Shown here piece after piece: positions 35,967 to 47,861 of a stretch of DNA of 64,000 bases. Both the position numbers and the translations under genes were made by a program. How positions within the stretch are numbered: the first letter of the stretch is position 1; the number at the start of each line of letters is the position of its first letter. The notes under the pieces are model-generated. The model was given only the letters and a program-made list of their open reading frames with translations. It had not been told where the DNA came from and made no database searches. The DNA is taken from assembly GCF_019703515.2 (NCBI RefSeq), contig NC_059347.1, positions 22,256,501 to 22,320,500 of the forward strand, read 5' to 3'. This DNA comes from Myxocyprinus asiaticus. Its lineage: Eukaryota > Chordata > Actinopteri > Cypriniformes > Catostomidae.

Positions 35967-37474
35967 TCATGGCTGCTATTTACCATATTTTAGGCAACTG
36001 CCAAATGCTCAGAATTCTGGCATTATAAAACTAGCCTCTGACTTTGTGAACAACATGCAAATAAAATCAGTCAGGCACTGGAAGGTTTTCATTAACTGTG
36101 GAGACATTGGTCTTGGCTTTACAGTATGCTTCAAATAAGCAGCTGGAAATCTCCACCAAACACATTACTGTCAAATGTTCTACTTTGCCCTACAAAAAGT
36201 AAATTTCTGTTTATTAGTTGTGGGAACACATTCTGAATTATACACAGATATCAGTTTTGCCAGAACTTGTGTAGAAAACATTTTTATTTGTAAACGTTTG
36301 TAGTTGGTTTAAATTTTCCATTCCTCTAGACTGCTTCCATACCTGTCTGTGCTCCTTATAGACTAGCCCACATTTATTCCTTTGTGTCTTTTAGTTGTCT
36401 GTGGAAGAGAGTATGTATACACACATATGCAGCTGTGTGGGAGTCTGTGGGTGTGTGATTGAGAGCAGGTTTCTAGCTGCTGTGCAACTGTGTTCTCACA
36501 GTGGAAAGAGTCGATACAGGCAACAAATATGCACTGTGTCAACTACATCCACTTTCTAATATCTGCAGCTTAGAAGACATGCATTTCGGTTTGAGCGGGC
36601 TTGTACATACAGAGCTGTGCTCAACTGCAGATTCATCATATATGAAAATAAAAAGGAGATTTTCAGTACAGATGGTTTGCTGCAAATAAATCTTAATGAG
36701 ATTTAAAGCAGACATTGGATATTCTAAGATGAATCAAAGTGCTTTTCATGAACATCTACTTTTCCGAGGGGCACACAACACTGTGGATGGACACAAACTG
36801 AGTATATGGACTTTATATTAATTTTATATCAGATATACACTATGCACCAGGAGAGACATACACCACTGTATTAAAGCAGAAGAGATTGTAAATCAAATGG
36901 CAAGAATTTTAAATACATTTTCCAACTGATTATTATAAGCTTGCAAATTACACATTTGTGCTTGCAAGAGATTTCATCAACAAATTAAATGGGCAACAAA
37001 AATATGTGGATTATGCAATTTTGATATGGTTTGTTATGCTTTTCAAGCTCAGTAGTGTTTTTGTCCAAATATGTAAATGCCTTCTCATTCAGAGAAAAAA
37101 AAAAAAAAAAAAAACAGTAAGGCAACAGACTGCACCTGTTGAATGGAGAGCCTCTAAAGCCATCAATCACTGACATCAATGGTAAGGCAAAATATATCTT
37201 TTTCATATGACATCACCAGACCACTTATGTAGGGAGAATACACAAGTGACATTTTCTGCATGGTACAAAAGACCTTTTATTAAAATGTCTTTTCTGAACA
37301 AACTCCATACAGAATACAAATATTAGCCACTTCACAAACTAAGAAGGACAGCATGAGACATTATAGATGTCCTCTGGATGTGCTGGTGTAATTATTAAGG
37401 CCTTTTACTTTTAGTAATGTTCCAGTGTTCTTTATCTTTTTCATTACTAATGTAAACATGAGGTGTGAACTCAC
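35967..37474. other. proximal part of rasgrf2 intron 1
   Basis: Sequence immediately downstream of the rasgrf2 exon 1 donor. No further exon was recognised. A 20-base A-tract lies at about 37095-37114 and GTGTGTGTGG-type words near 36440. Confidence 0.5.
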
Positions 37475-37750
37475 CAGCTTGTCAAGCGTCTCTTTGCCAA
37501 CGGTGGACACCTTGAGCGCGGGGACCCTTTCACACGTGCATCCTTCCAGGAGATAAATCCCTGATGGTCGAGCACTCTGGTCGGTGTCGAAGTAGAACAA
37601 AAGATTCTGATAAAGTGCAAAAAACTTCTCATGCCATTTGCTGTTTTCTGTGGTCTTCTTACACAGATACCCTCGCTTGGTGCCCTCTTTACGCGCGACA
37701 ACGGAGAGATACAGAGCGTGTCCCTCATTGTACCGAACACTCTTCTGCAT
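37475..37750 (-). CDS. rasgrf2: rasgrf2 first coding exon (partial gene)
   Basis: RASGRF2 is a calcium/calmodulin-regulated exchange factor that activates Ras and Rac at membranes in neurons and other cells. This exon gives the first 92 residues, starting [20 protein letters not shown] at the ATG 37748-37750 (A at -3). It covers the start of the N-terminal PH domain ([11 protein letters not shown] near residues 23-33, [17 protein letters not shown] near 38-54, [13 protein letters not shown] near 66-78). The [12 protein letters not shown] start favours RASGRF2 over RASGRF1 by recalled sequence. It ends after LDKL at a strong donor, CTG|GTGAGT (37475|37474). The next exon was not found in the 37 kb to the left. 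It lies downstream of msh3 on the same strand. Confidence 0.92.
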
Positions 37751-38190
37751 TTTCCGTCTTGGTTTAATGTGAATTCACTCGTTTGTCACCATATCCCATG
37801 CGGTTTTAACTTTCCACCTTGGATGTTCAGAGAAATAAGGAGCAACAGAGGCTGCGCGCGGAAAAGTTGCCAAGCACACGCGCACTGACTCATCCAAACG
37901 AGTTCGGAGCCCAATCCATACTGGCCAAAACAAAACTTTTCAGCCCCAATGACTAGCACTGACTGTAAACGTGTCCAGTTCACACAGCACAGCAAAATGA
38001 GCAATAGTAGTGGACAAACGCGGAGATAGATGTAATCGGCTTTTGCATCCTCTTAAAGAGACAGCTCCTCTCTCTCTCTCTCGTGGCTGAACACTGTTTT
38101 TCATGATTGGGTGTAACGAAAGCTCAGGCAGAGCGACTCGCTGATTGCAATGAGGGGGCGGGGCGCAGCTTTAATGAGGGGGCGGTGCAA
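37751..38190 (-). promoter_or_regulatory. rasgrf2 5' flank: GC boxes and CCAAT
   Basis: Upstream of the rasgrf2 ATG the sequence is richer in CpG than its surroundings (AACGCGGAG, GGCTGCGCGCGG, ACGACGCGC). Two GC boxes occur (GGGGCGGGGC at about 38156-38165, GGGGGCGG at 38178-38185). ATTGG at 38106-38110 is CCAAT on the gene strand. A TC microsatellite lies at about 38068-38084. No TATA box was seen. The start site is unknown; the call is from position and motif content. Confidence 0.6.
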
Positions 38191-39346
38191 CACGACGCGC
38201 ACTACAGTACATCACTCAGCACACACCTGGCGATGCAATTAGGCGCCTTTCCGTTCAATCAGTCACCCATGGAAGTTGCAGTAAACGCAAAGCCTCCTTT
38301 AACAATTACTGTTAGTATTACAGTAAGGGTTCCTGGCAACATATTACATGTAATTACATATGAATTACTATTGTATTTACAATACAAGCAATGCAAAAAA
38401 TTATTACACATTATATATATGTGGCTCACTAGTAATACAGTGCCTATGTAAATACACAGTAATAGTAAAAAGAGTTTAAAGTGTGACCAAGTATCTTTTG
38501 AAAAAATTAACATACTTTAAGCTTTTGAAAAATGTGTAACAACAAAAACTGTTAAACCGCCATACAGATGAATTCATGCCACTGTATTGTAAATATACAT
38601 TTATAAATGCTTCAAAAACACAGTTTGAGTCTCTTTTTTTTAACTTGTTACAATGTTGTGATGAACATATTATGAAGTTAAGATGATGACAACTGCTTTG
38701 ATGGCATTTATTAAGTAGCAGATCATTTATAATAATTTAGCAGTAATCTACTCATTCTGAAGATTCAGTTTGAATAAGTTTACTTTAAATTGAGAGTTTT
38801 TGAGCAACCCATGTAGCACATCTAAAATTGTTTAAATGACAAGTAAAAATAATGCATTATAATTTCAACCCAAAGCAATCCAGGATAACTTCCAACCAAT
38901 GCAAGTGTGAATAAGGAAGAAAGACACAGGAGGGTTTCATGTTCTCAGTCTGCTTTTATGAAGAATAATTATCATTCACCTCAGGCTTCACCTTTGGAGG
39001 ACAATTAGATTACAGAGGCAACTTGAATTAGCACTGACAACAGAGAAGAAAGAGAATGACACCACAATTTAGAAAATTATTCTAGATTTCCCAATTTAAT
39101 CACTACAACACTAACAATTTCAGAAAGACCCATCATTTAGTTATTTTGGGCACAAATACAGCTTTCACTTGCCATCATATCTTCTGGTCAAAGTACCTGT
39201 ACTGGTAAAGCACTTTCATATGAGTGTATCTATAAAGACAACATATTTAAACTTGTGTTGATCTACTGCCCTAAAGAAGGAAATACATGTTATTCAAAGC
39301 ATCAGTTCCTGTTTGTGGGTTTGTTTTTGTTTTGTTGCAGCCTCTA
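38191..39346. other. msh3-rasgrf2 intergenic region
   Basis: About 1.6 kb separates the msh3 stop from the rasgrf2 start, and it must hold the msh3 3' untranslated region. AATAAA in minus sense lies at 38707-38712 and ATTAAA near 39093-39098; either could be the msh3 polyadenylation signal. No other gene was seen. Confidence 0.5.
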
Positions 39347-39434
39347 CTATATCTGGGGACTACACTGTCTCCAATCCAGTAATGTTTCCTTGTTGGTGAT
39401 ATTCCAGGCATCAGATAACACTCTCACCATTTCC
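39347..39434 (-). CDS. msh3: msh3 last coding exon
   Basis: This encodes the C-terminal tail of MSH3. The acceptor is a pyrimidine-rich tract ending ATCATAG|G at 39435|39434. The first base completes an AGG codon split by phase 2 with the previous exon. It reads EMVRVLSDAWNITNKETLLD, then WRQCSPQI and TAG at 39347-39349. The spaced W...L..W pattern matches the end of vertebrate MSH3 (recalled KLWTM and LQKW), but overall identity is low, as is usual for this tail. The frame matches the upstream exon exactly, which is the main support. It is too short to stand as an ORF alone. Confidence 0.82.
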
Positions 39435-40512
39435 CTATGATTTTAAAAAGAGAGAGGAGAAACAATGTATCATGTACTTGTTTAAAAAAAAAAAAAGTCT
39501 TTGTATGCCAACGCAGCATCTTTAGTGAGCTGATTCCTAATGATTACTAATTGACCTTAATAACCTACTGACTTTAATAATTTGAATAATGTAGCCAAAT
39601 CTATCAAGGCACTTGCAGTTTCAGTGGCTAGATTATACTGGAAAAGTAAAGTGCTTTAGTAAACCAAGACCGAAATGTATACTGCATACTGCACAATTAA
39701 GGCGGTCGCACACCGGACAAGACGAGAGAGAGAGAGAGATGCACGAAGCTGTCTCCTCTCCTTAAATACTCCCGCCGCCCCTCACTGAAATGAAAAATCT
39801 TCCTGGCCTCGCTCTGCCCAGACGCTGCTCGGCCCCACCCTGCTCGCCACATGTACTATCAAAACATTTCTTTCCATGGTAACAATTGATCCTGTACTCA
39901 AACAATTTAAATTGAATGATGGCATTTACTCAGTCTTTAATGGTCTCATACATTTTCATATTAACATTCAAAACATTCATGCATATTAACATGTTGATGA
40001 GAATTTCATGCAACAGGACAAACTGGCTTGTACATGAAAAGGATCTAAGCAAAGCGGTTGACACTCAATGAGGATATTCTATGTTTCTACAGCTCTGACA
40101 TTAATTATTGCTTCTCCGCAACGATTCTATTTTGTTGATTTTGCAGATATTCAATAGTGATAACAGATGTTACTTCCATCCCAAGATGGCTCAAAACAGC
40201 AAAATCACGTACTAAACAACACAAACAATATGCCTGTTACCAGTACAAACTTTATTTATGACTAATATGGTTAAAATGAATTAAAATGTCTAGTAAATTT
40301 ATATTTTGTTTTTAGAGCTTTCAAATTAAGAACACTTATTAAACTGACTTTTACCTCTATCATCAAAAACAACACCTAGAAATTTTTCAGCCTTATTAGA
40401 TTTCAGACATATCTTTCATTAAAAAGCTTAAAATTTGTTCTTAAGGAAGCTCCTCCACAATCCATAATTACTACAGAGTTTTTGTCATTGTGTAACCAAT
40501 CAGCCCACATAC
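39435..40512 (-). other. msh3 last intron
   Basis: A GT-AG intron of about 1.1 kb: donor GTATGT at 40512-40507, acceptor TAG at 39437-39435. It contains an A-tract near 39482-39495 and a partial gypsy LTR (39700-39851). No other feature was seen. Confidence 0.75.
39700..39851 (-). mobile_element. partial gypsy-type LTR
   Basis: In minus sense it starts TGTGGCGAGCAGGGTGGGGC at 39851, resembling the start of the LTR at 22026-22258. It has a TATA-like GTATTTAAGG (about 39769-39760) and a CTCTCTCTCTC run before fading into AT-rich intron. The 3' end of the LTR is missing. Confidence 0.55.
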
Positions 40513-40681
40513 CTCCGGCTGTTCACGAGAGCTTCCAACTCTTTGGATTTGAGAGCAGCGGTCCTGAGTATTGACTCCGGGATTTCCGCCAGACGTGCTA
40601 CATTTAGCCCGTAACTCCTGGCCGCTGCGCCTTCAGTCAGCTGATAGAGAAATGTGATGAACTCTGGGTGCACCTCCTCCT
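40513..40681 (-). CDS. msh3: msh3 penultimate coding exon
   Basis: MSH3 pairs with MSH2 as MutS-beta, which recognises insertion/deletion loops in mismatch repair in the nucleus. The exon starts after TTTCAG at 40682 with AG completing a GAG codon, and ends AG|GTATGT at 40513. It encodes [15 protein letters not shown], then [20 protein letters not shown] and [19 protein letters not shown](I/L)..G.A..SYG..VA.LA.(I/V)P is the conserved MutS C-terminal ATPase/dimerisation segment and closely follows vertebrate MSH3. Phases (1 in, 2 out) agree with both neighbouring exons. Upstream text reading MLLLALS is intron. Confidence 0.95.
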
Positions 40682-41950
40682 CTGAAAGAGCCAACAACAA
40701 CATTTAGACAACGCTCTGCCCAAAATCACAGCGATCATCAGAGAACTGATTATGACATGAGAATATTTTTTTTTTTTTACAAAAAAGTGAATCTTTGAAT
40801 ACAAGATCTGTGTTTGACAGTCCTATTAATGATTGTAACAGCTAAATAACCTGATTGTCCTACACATTTCCATGACAGCTTATAAGCCTGTCTTGCCCTC
40901 ATAAATCAAAGTAAATCAAAGACTGTTAAATATAATTGTGTGGGAGGTTGATGTGACATGCTTTTGTAAGTGTCCACGGTTAACATAAATGAAAGCTTAT
41001 GTCTTAAAATACTATATTTTTCTTGCTTTTTCACATAGTTCAGCAAATAAATATGGATTCAGTGTACTCTTATTAGATATTTTTATTTAGATCAAAGTAG
41101 CAAAGAACAATGAGAGACGAGAGGAAAGACCACTTATGCAACAGGATTACTATCAGACACCTACCTTTCTTCTTGTTTGGAATTCTCAAAAACGTTCAAC
41201 TCTTTTGCAATTGTATCTTCTACAGTACTTAACACGACATGATCTGTTCACCTGACTGAAGTGATATACAGATTATGCAATGTACTATGATTGATTACCA
41301 TAAAAATCTATTTCACACGAAAGCATCTCTTACATTGCATGTTGACCGACTCAACCATTTCTCATCTTTACATTTTCAATCCAATATTTGTAAGAAAAGC
41401 TTGTAAACAAACATGACAAGTGTACTGACCAATGCTTTATGGGTTAGTTTGTTACTGTATTTTATGACCTGAATCAATGTAAAGCTGTATAGAAGGCACC
41501 ACAAAGCACATTAAAAACACAAGAAAGAACATTTGGGCAAACAGTCACTAAAAGGAGAATGAGCTGTAGATAATTCTCAAAACTCTGAAAGATAAAGCAG
41601 CTAATGGATGAGATCTGTTGTCTATCATAACAAATAAGGACAGACGTACAAAAGAACAGTTTTTGGATGCTAAATCTGTTGCAATATAAAGTTGCATTTA
41701 TATTGCAATTTCTGAAATTTGAATAGGCTGTTTTTATAATAAATGTCCTGCTTGTTGAAATGGGAGCAACATTAACATTTTGTCATTGACATGTTTTTAT
41801 TCATTCTGGGCAATTGAGAGGGTTCGGAAAACTACTCAGACAAAAAAACTTAAAGCAAGTAAGCAAGCTAGGATAGACAGTCCTGAGGTTGCATGAGCTC
41901 AGTTCTGAGATCCAATTAGAAAATCAAGCCTTATCTGCAAATATTTACAT
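40682..41950 (-). other. msh3 intron, proximal part
   Basis: First part (by coordinate) of the 7.2 kb intron between exons 40513-40681 and 47862-47988. A T-tract lies near 40770-40780. No repeat end or gene was recognised. Confidence 0.5.
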
Positions 41951-42296
41951 TAGGGCTGTCAATAGATTCTAATACACAAATAACAATGTGTTTCACTGGT
42001 TGAGCTTTAATGATTCCAGATTACCCAATTACTTTTTAAACATCCCATCTGGATTAGATTAATACATACATTTCAGTAAAGAACGTCTTTCTTCATTTAC
42101 TGATAAACATGGTATTGAACAAGGAGGCTTGTGGTGGTGCCCTTGCAAAGGTTGTGGCTGTTTCGATCAGTCTTTAGAAATCAGACAGAGCAGCAGAATT
42201 AAACAATTGTACTGTCAAATTAGGTAAACACATTAATTACAGTGTTAAACATGTTAATCACACAACTGAATTGGTACATTCACTTTAACAGCCCTA
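41951..42296. mobile_element. hAT-type MITE with 8-bp duplication
   Basis: The ends TAGGGCTGTCAATAGATT (left) and TTTAACAGCCCTA (right) are inverted. The flanks ATTTACAT (41943-41950) and ATTTAAAT (42297-42304) agree at 7 of 8. At 346 bases and without an ORF it is a classic hAT MITE lying in the msh3 intron. Confidence 0.8.
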
Positions 42297-42364
42297 ATTT
42301 AAATGCAATTCGTATTTCAAGGTCTGATTTCGTTAAGAAATTATGGAATAAAAAAATATTCATA

Positions 42365-42610
42365 TTTCAGCAATAGCATGGATTGACTATCAGAAGCCCT
42401 ATGATGGTGTGCCATACTCATTGATCGCTCAGGCAGTATTAAGCCACCAAAAGAAACACAAATGACTAAGTGATCTATAAAATCCCAGATGACTCTATGA
42501 AACACAATAGCAAGAAACTTAGCTTAGAGGCAATCAAAACCGGCCTTCTCCAAGGTAATGTTTTCCTCACTTCTGTTCTATGTGGCACTGATGAAATCGA
42601 CTCCATGATT
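42365..42610 (+). pseudogene. non-LTR reverse transcriptase remnant, R4/Dong-like
   Basis: From about 42373 the plus strand reads IAWIDYQKPYDGVPYSLI, which resembles palm motif A of R4/Dong-type LINEs (recalled consensus DYKKAYDSVPH). About 150 bases on, TGLLQGN and, after a frameshift, SLLFYVAL resemble motif B (G..QGD.LSPLLF). Stops and shifts interrupt it and the (F/Y)ADD box was not found. A short, old fragment in the msh3 intron. Confidence 0.55.
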
Positions 42611-44120
42611 CACACAGTAACGATTTTTCTCACATGACATCAAGTTAATAAATGTGCTCAGCTCATTATCAAGCATGGCAAGATCAGTGTGACCCAGTGT
42701 GATTATGAAAACCTTAAAAAGCGAAGATTTCAATAAAATAAATATATAGTCTACATGTCTGCACACTTCAGAGCGCTCTGCTCACTGTCATCTACTACAT
42801 ACATACACACCCAGAGATCTTGTGATGCTCATGATGAGGCGTTTTAGTGTACGAGCATCACACATTCATTGTGAAGCACGCAGCACAGCGAATATACAGG
42901 TTACATATTTATTTAATGAAACCACAGCCTTTTGCAGTTTTATAATCACACTTGAACATATTGAGATTTTAATTAGGTTAATTAAGCATTCAAACATGAA
43001 TTTTCATCCCAAATATGTCAAATTACATGACATTCAGCATTTTATAGTTAATGCAATTTTTATGACTGGATTCAGTGATTCTATCCGTTTTCCGCATTGC
43101 GGAAATCATAGGGCACTATATGTGGTAACAGCGGTGTAAGCAGACGCCGATCGTTGAGTTACTGAAAATTAATTTACATTCCGAGGTGTAAAGGCTGCAT
43201 CACCACACACATTTTTTTTAACTGCAGCCCGACCGTTGTCGTTATCTAAGGTTTACAACTGAAAAGGTTTTGTAGTTAACAGTTTCATTAGCCTATACTT
43301 ACATATTTTCCAGAACAAATAATTATTTTCCAGGACATTTAGGTATTTTTCTCATTTTCCATTACTTTTCCATGACTGGAAAACTACATTGCAAACTTCC
43401 AGGTTTTCCAGGATTTCTAGGATGTGTGGGAACCCTGAATAAAAGCTGGCGATTAAGCCTCGTCTTTTACAGCGTGTTGTGTCATGTGTGCATGCCCTGA
43501 AGGAAATTGATCTTATTTGGCTGCAGTGGGTCTTGAGGTGTCAAGATCACGCTGTCACCATCGCTTTAGTTCAGCCGTGAAATGGTACTGACATTGCATT
43601 TAACGACATCAACTCTGACTTTATTTAAACTTTTCCCCGGACTGTTGGAAAGCATGGATACAGACCAGTTACGCGCCTGTTGGACGTCTGTTAGAAGGTA
43701 AAAGTGTTGCAAAACTCAAGAGGTAGTAGATTTGAATTTGAGAACGTGTACAATAAATATTTGTACAAGCGTCATCCATATTATACAAGAAAAAGTTTGT
43801 TTTTGCTTCATTCTGTGTATTTTGTATCCAAAGACAAGACCCATGCACCCCATTTTCATTTCTTGTCTCTATTAAAATCCTTTCTGTTATTCACACTCAG
43901 TTGGTGATCAAAAAGATAAAAATAAACTATTTCTTATCATACATTGCACGAATGAGGCAAAACCACCGTGCAACTTCTCTCTTGTTAATGTGCGCTGTGC
44001 TCACTCAACCGTTCTCTTAAAGAGACAGAACCAATTTAGCGCTTGTTATACATATGTAAACTCAATATAAATCGCACAAGGTGCGAACAAAGATGTACAA
44101 AATGTAGTAATGTAGTAAGT
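42611..44120. other. msh3 intron, middle part
   Basis: No gene. GCATTGCGGAAATCATAGGG near 43095 and the TTTTCCAGGA-rich stretch near 43310-43420 look like decayed repeat sequence, without definable ends. Confidence 0.45.
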
Positions 44121-45096
44121 AAGGTTGGGAACTCAGAGCCGGTTCTTGTTCAGAATCGGTTCCATTCTTTACAAAATACCGGAATTGGATGATCTTCGTT
44201 ACTTTCAGTTCCGTTAACGGTTCCCCTGCATGATTTTTCCGCCAATGCAGCTAAAACACCGTACTGAAATACACTGACAGTGTTTCCAGCAGCGCACTTC
44301 TGCAGCAGCACTGCCCTCTACTGGGTCAAAAGTGTAAAACACACAAACAAATTACTCTTATGAGCTGGTTCTGTTGAATCTATATCGCAAAACAGACAGC
44401 AATTCCGGTATGGTCCGATTCCCAAAATAACTATTTAGATGAGCCAGTTCTTTTGAATATACAGAGCAAAACATAGAGTGCTTCCGGTCTAGTATTAATC
44501 TTACACTGATGTGCAAGTTATGAATGTCCAACTCAGAACTGTTGAAGTCTTACAAGCTTGAAATACAACATTAGACAACAGAACACAGTCTAAACTGTCT
44601 CTGGAACTGTTACTGTTCTGTCATGTGACTTTAGACCTGTGAAGCTTTAATCAAGCAGTGGTTGCTGACCGGTTGTTCAAATGACAATGTTTAATTAAAG
44701 ATACACGAGTTTTGTAATACAAGGAATTTATATATTTTAAAAAATGAATGAATAAAATATGCCACCACATTTCTTTGTTTGTTTAGATACAGTCCAGATA
44801 TAGCCTAGTTATGATCAATTATTGGATTGGATCTATGTCTCTAAAAAGTCAGCAAACACACCTTTTATAAGAATTGTATTACATTTATTTCTGATTTGTT
44901 ATATCTGCTCTATAGAAATCTTAAAGGATCTCATAATTTGGCAACAGAGGAGAGCAGGAGAGTAATTCCAATAAGAATTGTATTTCTCATTTTCAAATAA
45001 TTCTTCCTCAAAGTACTAAAAGAACTACTGGAATAGTTACTGGAACCGATAACGAACCAGAATCGTTAAATTCCTAATGATTCCCATCCCATCCAG
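44121..45096. mobile_element. hAT-like element with exact 8-bp duplication
   Basis: It is flanked by TAGTAAGT at 44113-44120 and again at 45097-45104. The left end AAGGTTGGGAACTCAGAG and the right end ATTCCCATCCCATCCAG are roughly inverted (GGTTGGGAA / TTCCCATCC). The inside is rich in GAACCGGTTC-like words near both ends. No transposase was seen. A second, interrupted copy lies at 49765-54705. Confidence 0.75.
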
Positions 45097-45104
45097 TAGT
45101 AAGT

Positions 45105-46671
45105 GTAATAAATACGTAAATACATAAATATTTAAAAGGCACAATTACACATTGTGAAATATTTTAACTTCAGAAAACACTGCAAACATTAAAGAATTTA
45201 ACAAATAGGCTTGTGCTGCATCTATGCAAGGGTTTGGTCAAAATGTTTTTTTTTTTACCTAGTAGTATTGATAAAGTGGCACTTAAATTATAATTTTTTT
45301 ATAATATAATTATAATTTTTTCCCTATTCTATTTCCAACCTTGTGACTAGTTTGTTAAAAAATGTTTTATAAAATTTCAAACAGTGACAACAGCTTGTAT
45401 CATTATTGAAATTTAATTTCAATTGACAGAACGGGAAATGTATACATTTGTACACAACCTAAAATGTGATTAAAAGGATAAAAATAAATATGAAAAAATT
45501 ACAATCTTGCATACTATATTATGTGAAATCATATATGAATACTAATATATATAAGTCTATATAAGTCTGGTGAGCAAAAACGAATACATTTTTCTAGCCA
45601 GTGGAGGTTCTTTCTCCAACTTGTCCGTAGATGGTTGCTATAAATTGATTTTAGATGGCCAGATGTATTTTTGAAATATTTTAAATATTTGTGGGGATAT
45701 ATTTAATATTAGGAATACATTTATTTAAAAGACATAATTTTATATGCTGATAATTCCCCCACATGGGGGGGGGGGGGTATCGTTTTTTCGCTTATTTTGT
45801 GTTAGACAAACCCCTAATTTTGAGCTTGTTTTTCCAGACCAGGTCCCTATTTTTCTTGAAAGATCTGGTAACACTGCAACTGGTATATCGCCCACCCTTA
45901 GAACAGAGGACTTTCATTTAGGATGATATTAACCGTTCTTTTTCTAATCGTTCTGTTCGTTATTAACAGTTACTTTTACTGTATGTTTAAATTAACGGAA
46001 CATGTTTCTGATGACCCAGGAGCAGCCTACTGTATTTCACAAACAGATTATTATTTGTGGCTGACTAGATTGCTGCTGCTGGAAAAAATATATGTTTCCA
46101 TATGTTCTTTGTACTGAAAAAAAGTAATAATAATATTATTGTAATATACTGTTTGTCTAGTAGAATATAATTTAGCTACAACAAAAATTATGTTTACAGC
46201 TTTGCGAAAATCAACATGAAAAATGATCACTCTGGATGGGATACTTTATGAATAGATGGCACATCAAGAGCTGTCTCATTACAAAGTCAGATGTGAAGAT
46301 TACGGTACCAAACCTTCATCGTTAAGACAAGCGTATAATGCCTTCAAAACTATTCAGACCCTTAAGCAGTTCTTTAATTTTACAGAAATGCGGGCCTTAC
46401 TTTGAATTTAGCTCTCTGTAGAACTAACAAATCCCTGTTGGTTGACACTGATGAAAATGAGGACAGTTGCTTTAAAATATGCCCCTACTAATGAATATTT
46501 TAAATAACTAGTATGGTGCTGGTGGTATCATGCTAAGAAGCAACTTTTACAAAGTAGGGGCTAGGCATTTGGTTAAAACTGTGCAAAATAATGAGAAATA
46601 CTGCAAAACAACCTGCTGATGTCTGCTAAAAAGCTGAAGCTTGGGAAAAGGTAGTCAACTCTATGTCTATA
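45105..46671. other. msh3 intron, AT-rich part
   Basis: AT-rich, with a G-tract at about 45766-45777 and TTTTTTATAATATAATTATA-type runs near 45295. The frame at 45923-46117 has no domain. No repeat ends were recognised. Confidence 0.45.
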
Positions 46672-47264
46672 TGTTCAGACTGTCAATCCAAATCTGATTT
46701 TTGTACATATCTGATTGGAATCCGATCATATTTAGCAAGTCTGAATGGCAAAAAACCCCCACATGAAATACGATTTTTACAAATCTGTTTCAAACCACAT
46801 TCATATGTAGTTTGAAATCCTACTCAAATCACATTTTTGGAAATCCGTTTCAGTCTGACTGCTCTGATCAGATCTCAAGTGGCTTTTCACCATATATCAC
46901 TTTTTCACTCTACGTAAAGACATTTTATATGTCACACATTGTTGCAGGAAAGTGAAAGGCGTAGTCCAGCGCCGCAGCTACACAATGCCAGGTTCTAAAA
47001 TCTCTATTCCATTCCCCTGCATGTTTTCTTTTTTTTTTTTTGCATACTGATGCAACGTTATTGCTATAGCAACCCTGCATTGGTTGCAATGACGTTGCAT
47101 CAGTATACAAAAAAACATTTGCCAGAAAATGGAGAGAGCCATGGGACACACAAATCGGATCTGATCAGTTGCGATACACTGTGCAGACAGTCAATCGTGA
47201 AGATCTGATTACGTTCGGTTATACAAAAAAATAAAAACACTGATTTGGACTGACTGTCTGAACA
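46672..47264. mobile_element. inverted-repeat element with inner palindrome
   Basis: TGTTCAGACTGTCAATCCAA at the left is mirrored by TTGGACTGACTGTCTGAACA at the right. An inner hairpin pairs GCATACTGATGCAACGTTAT (from about 47041) with GACGTTGCATCAGTATA (about 47091-47107). No ORF with a domain. Flanking duplication was not clear. Confidence 0.7.
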
Positions 47265-47861
47265 TACACAGCCTATGTGACCTGACACCCAAGGAAGAAG
47301 ATTGTAATAACTGTGATTGTAAGGAAATTGTGATAATCATCAGAGCAGAAGTAGCCCTTTTGCTTTACAATTTGCTTGAAAATATCCTTTGCCCCAAAAG
47401 GTGACACTTAAGCTACACTTAATTTATGGATGTGTTTGCATTAGATAAAATGTCAGACTAAGTGGCATTTACTCTGAAGAAGGATAGCACAAATGCACTT
47501 TTCACCAAATTCACCAAAAGTTTGTAAGGTTATCAAATTATAAAACACTAGATATATTTTCAAAATGAAAACAAGAAGTACTTGGACAAATTCTGGCTGT
47601 CAAAACTGTCGAATATGTCCATAGTTAATGTGATGAACTACACCTGAGGTTATGACACCTGTGTGAAATTGAGGGGAACTGATTTTATACAGTTTAGTTC
47701 TGAGAAAAGGTCTCTTAATTTTATTGCAGATGCCACTCATCTGATATTTTGTTATATAATGCAATTACAGTTATATATTTTTTAAGTGTGACTTAGTGTG
47801 TAAATTGGCAAAAAAGGTGATGCATGTAGCTGATGCACAGTGGGTTGTTGGAGATGCACAC

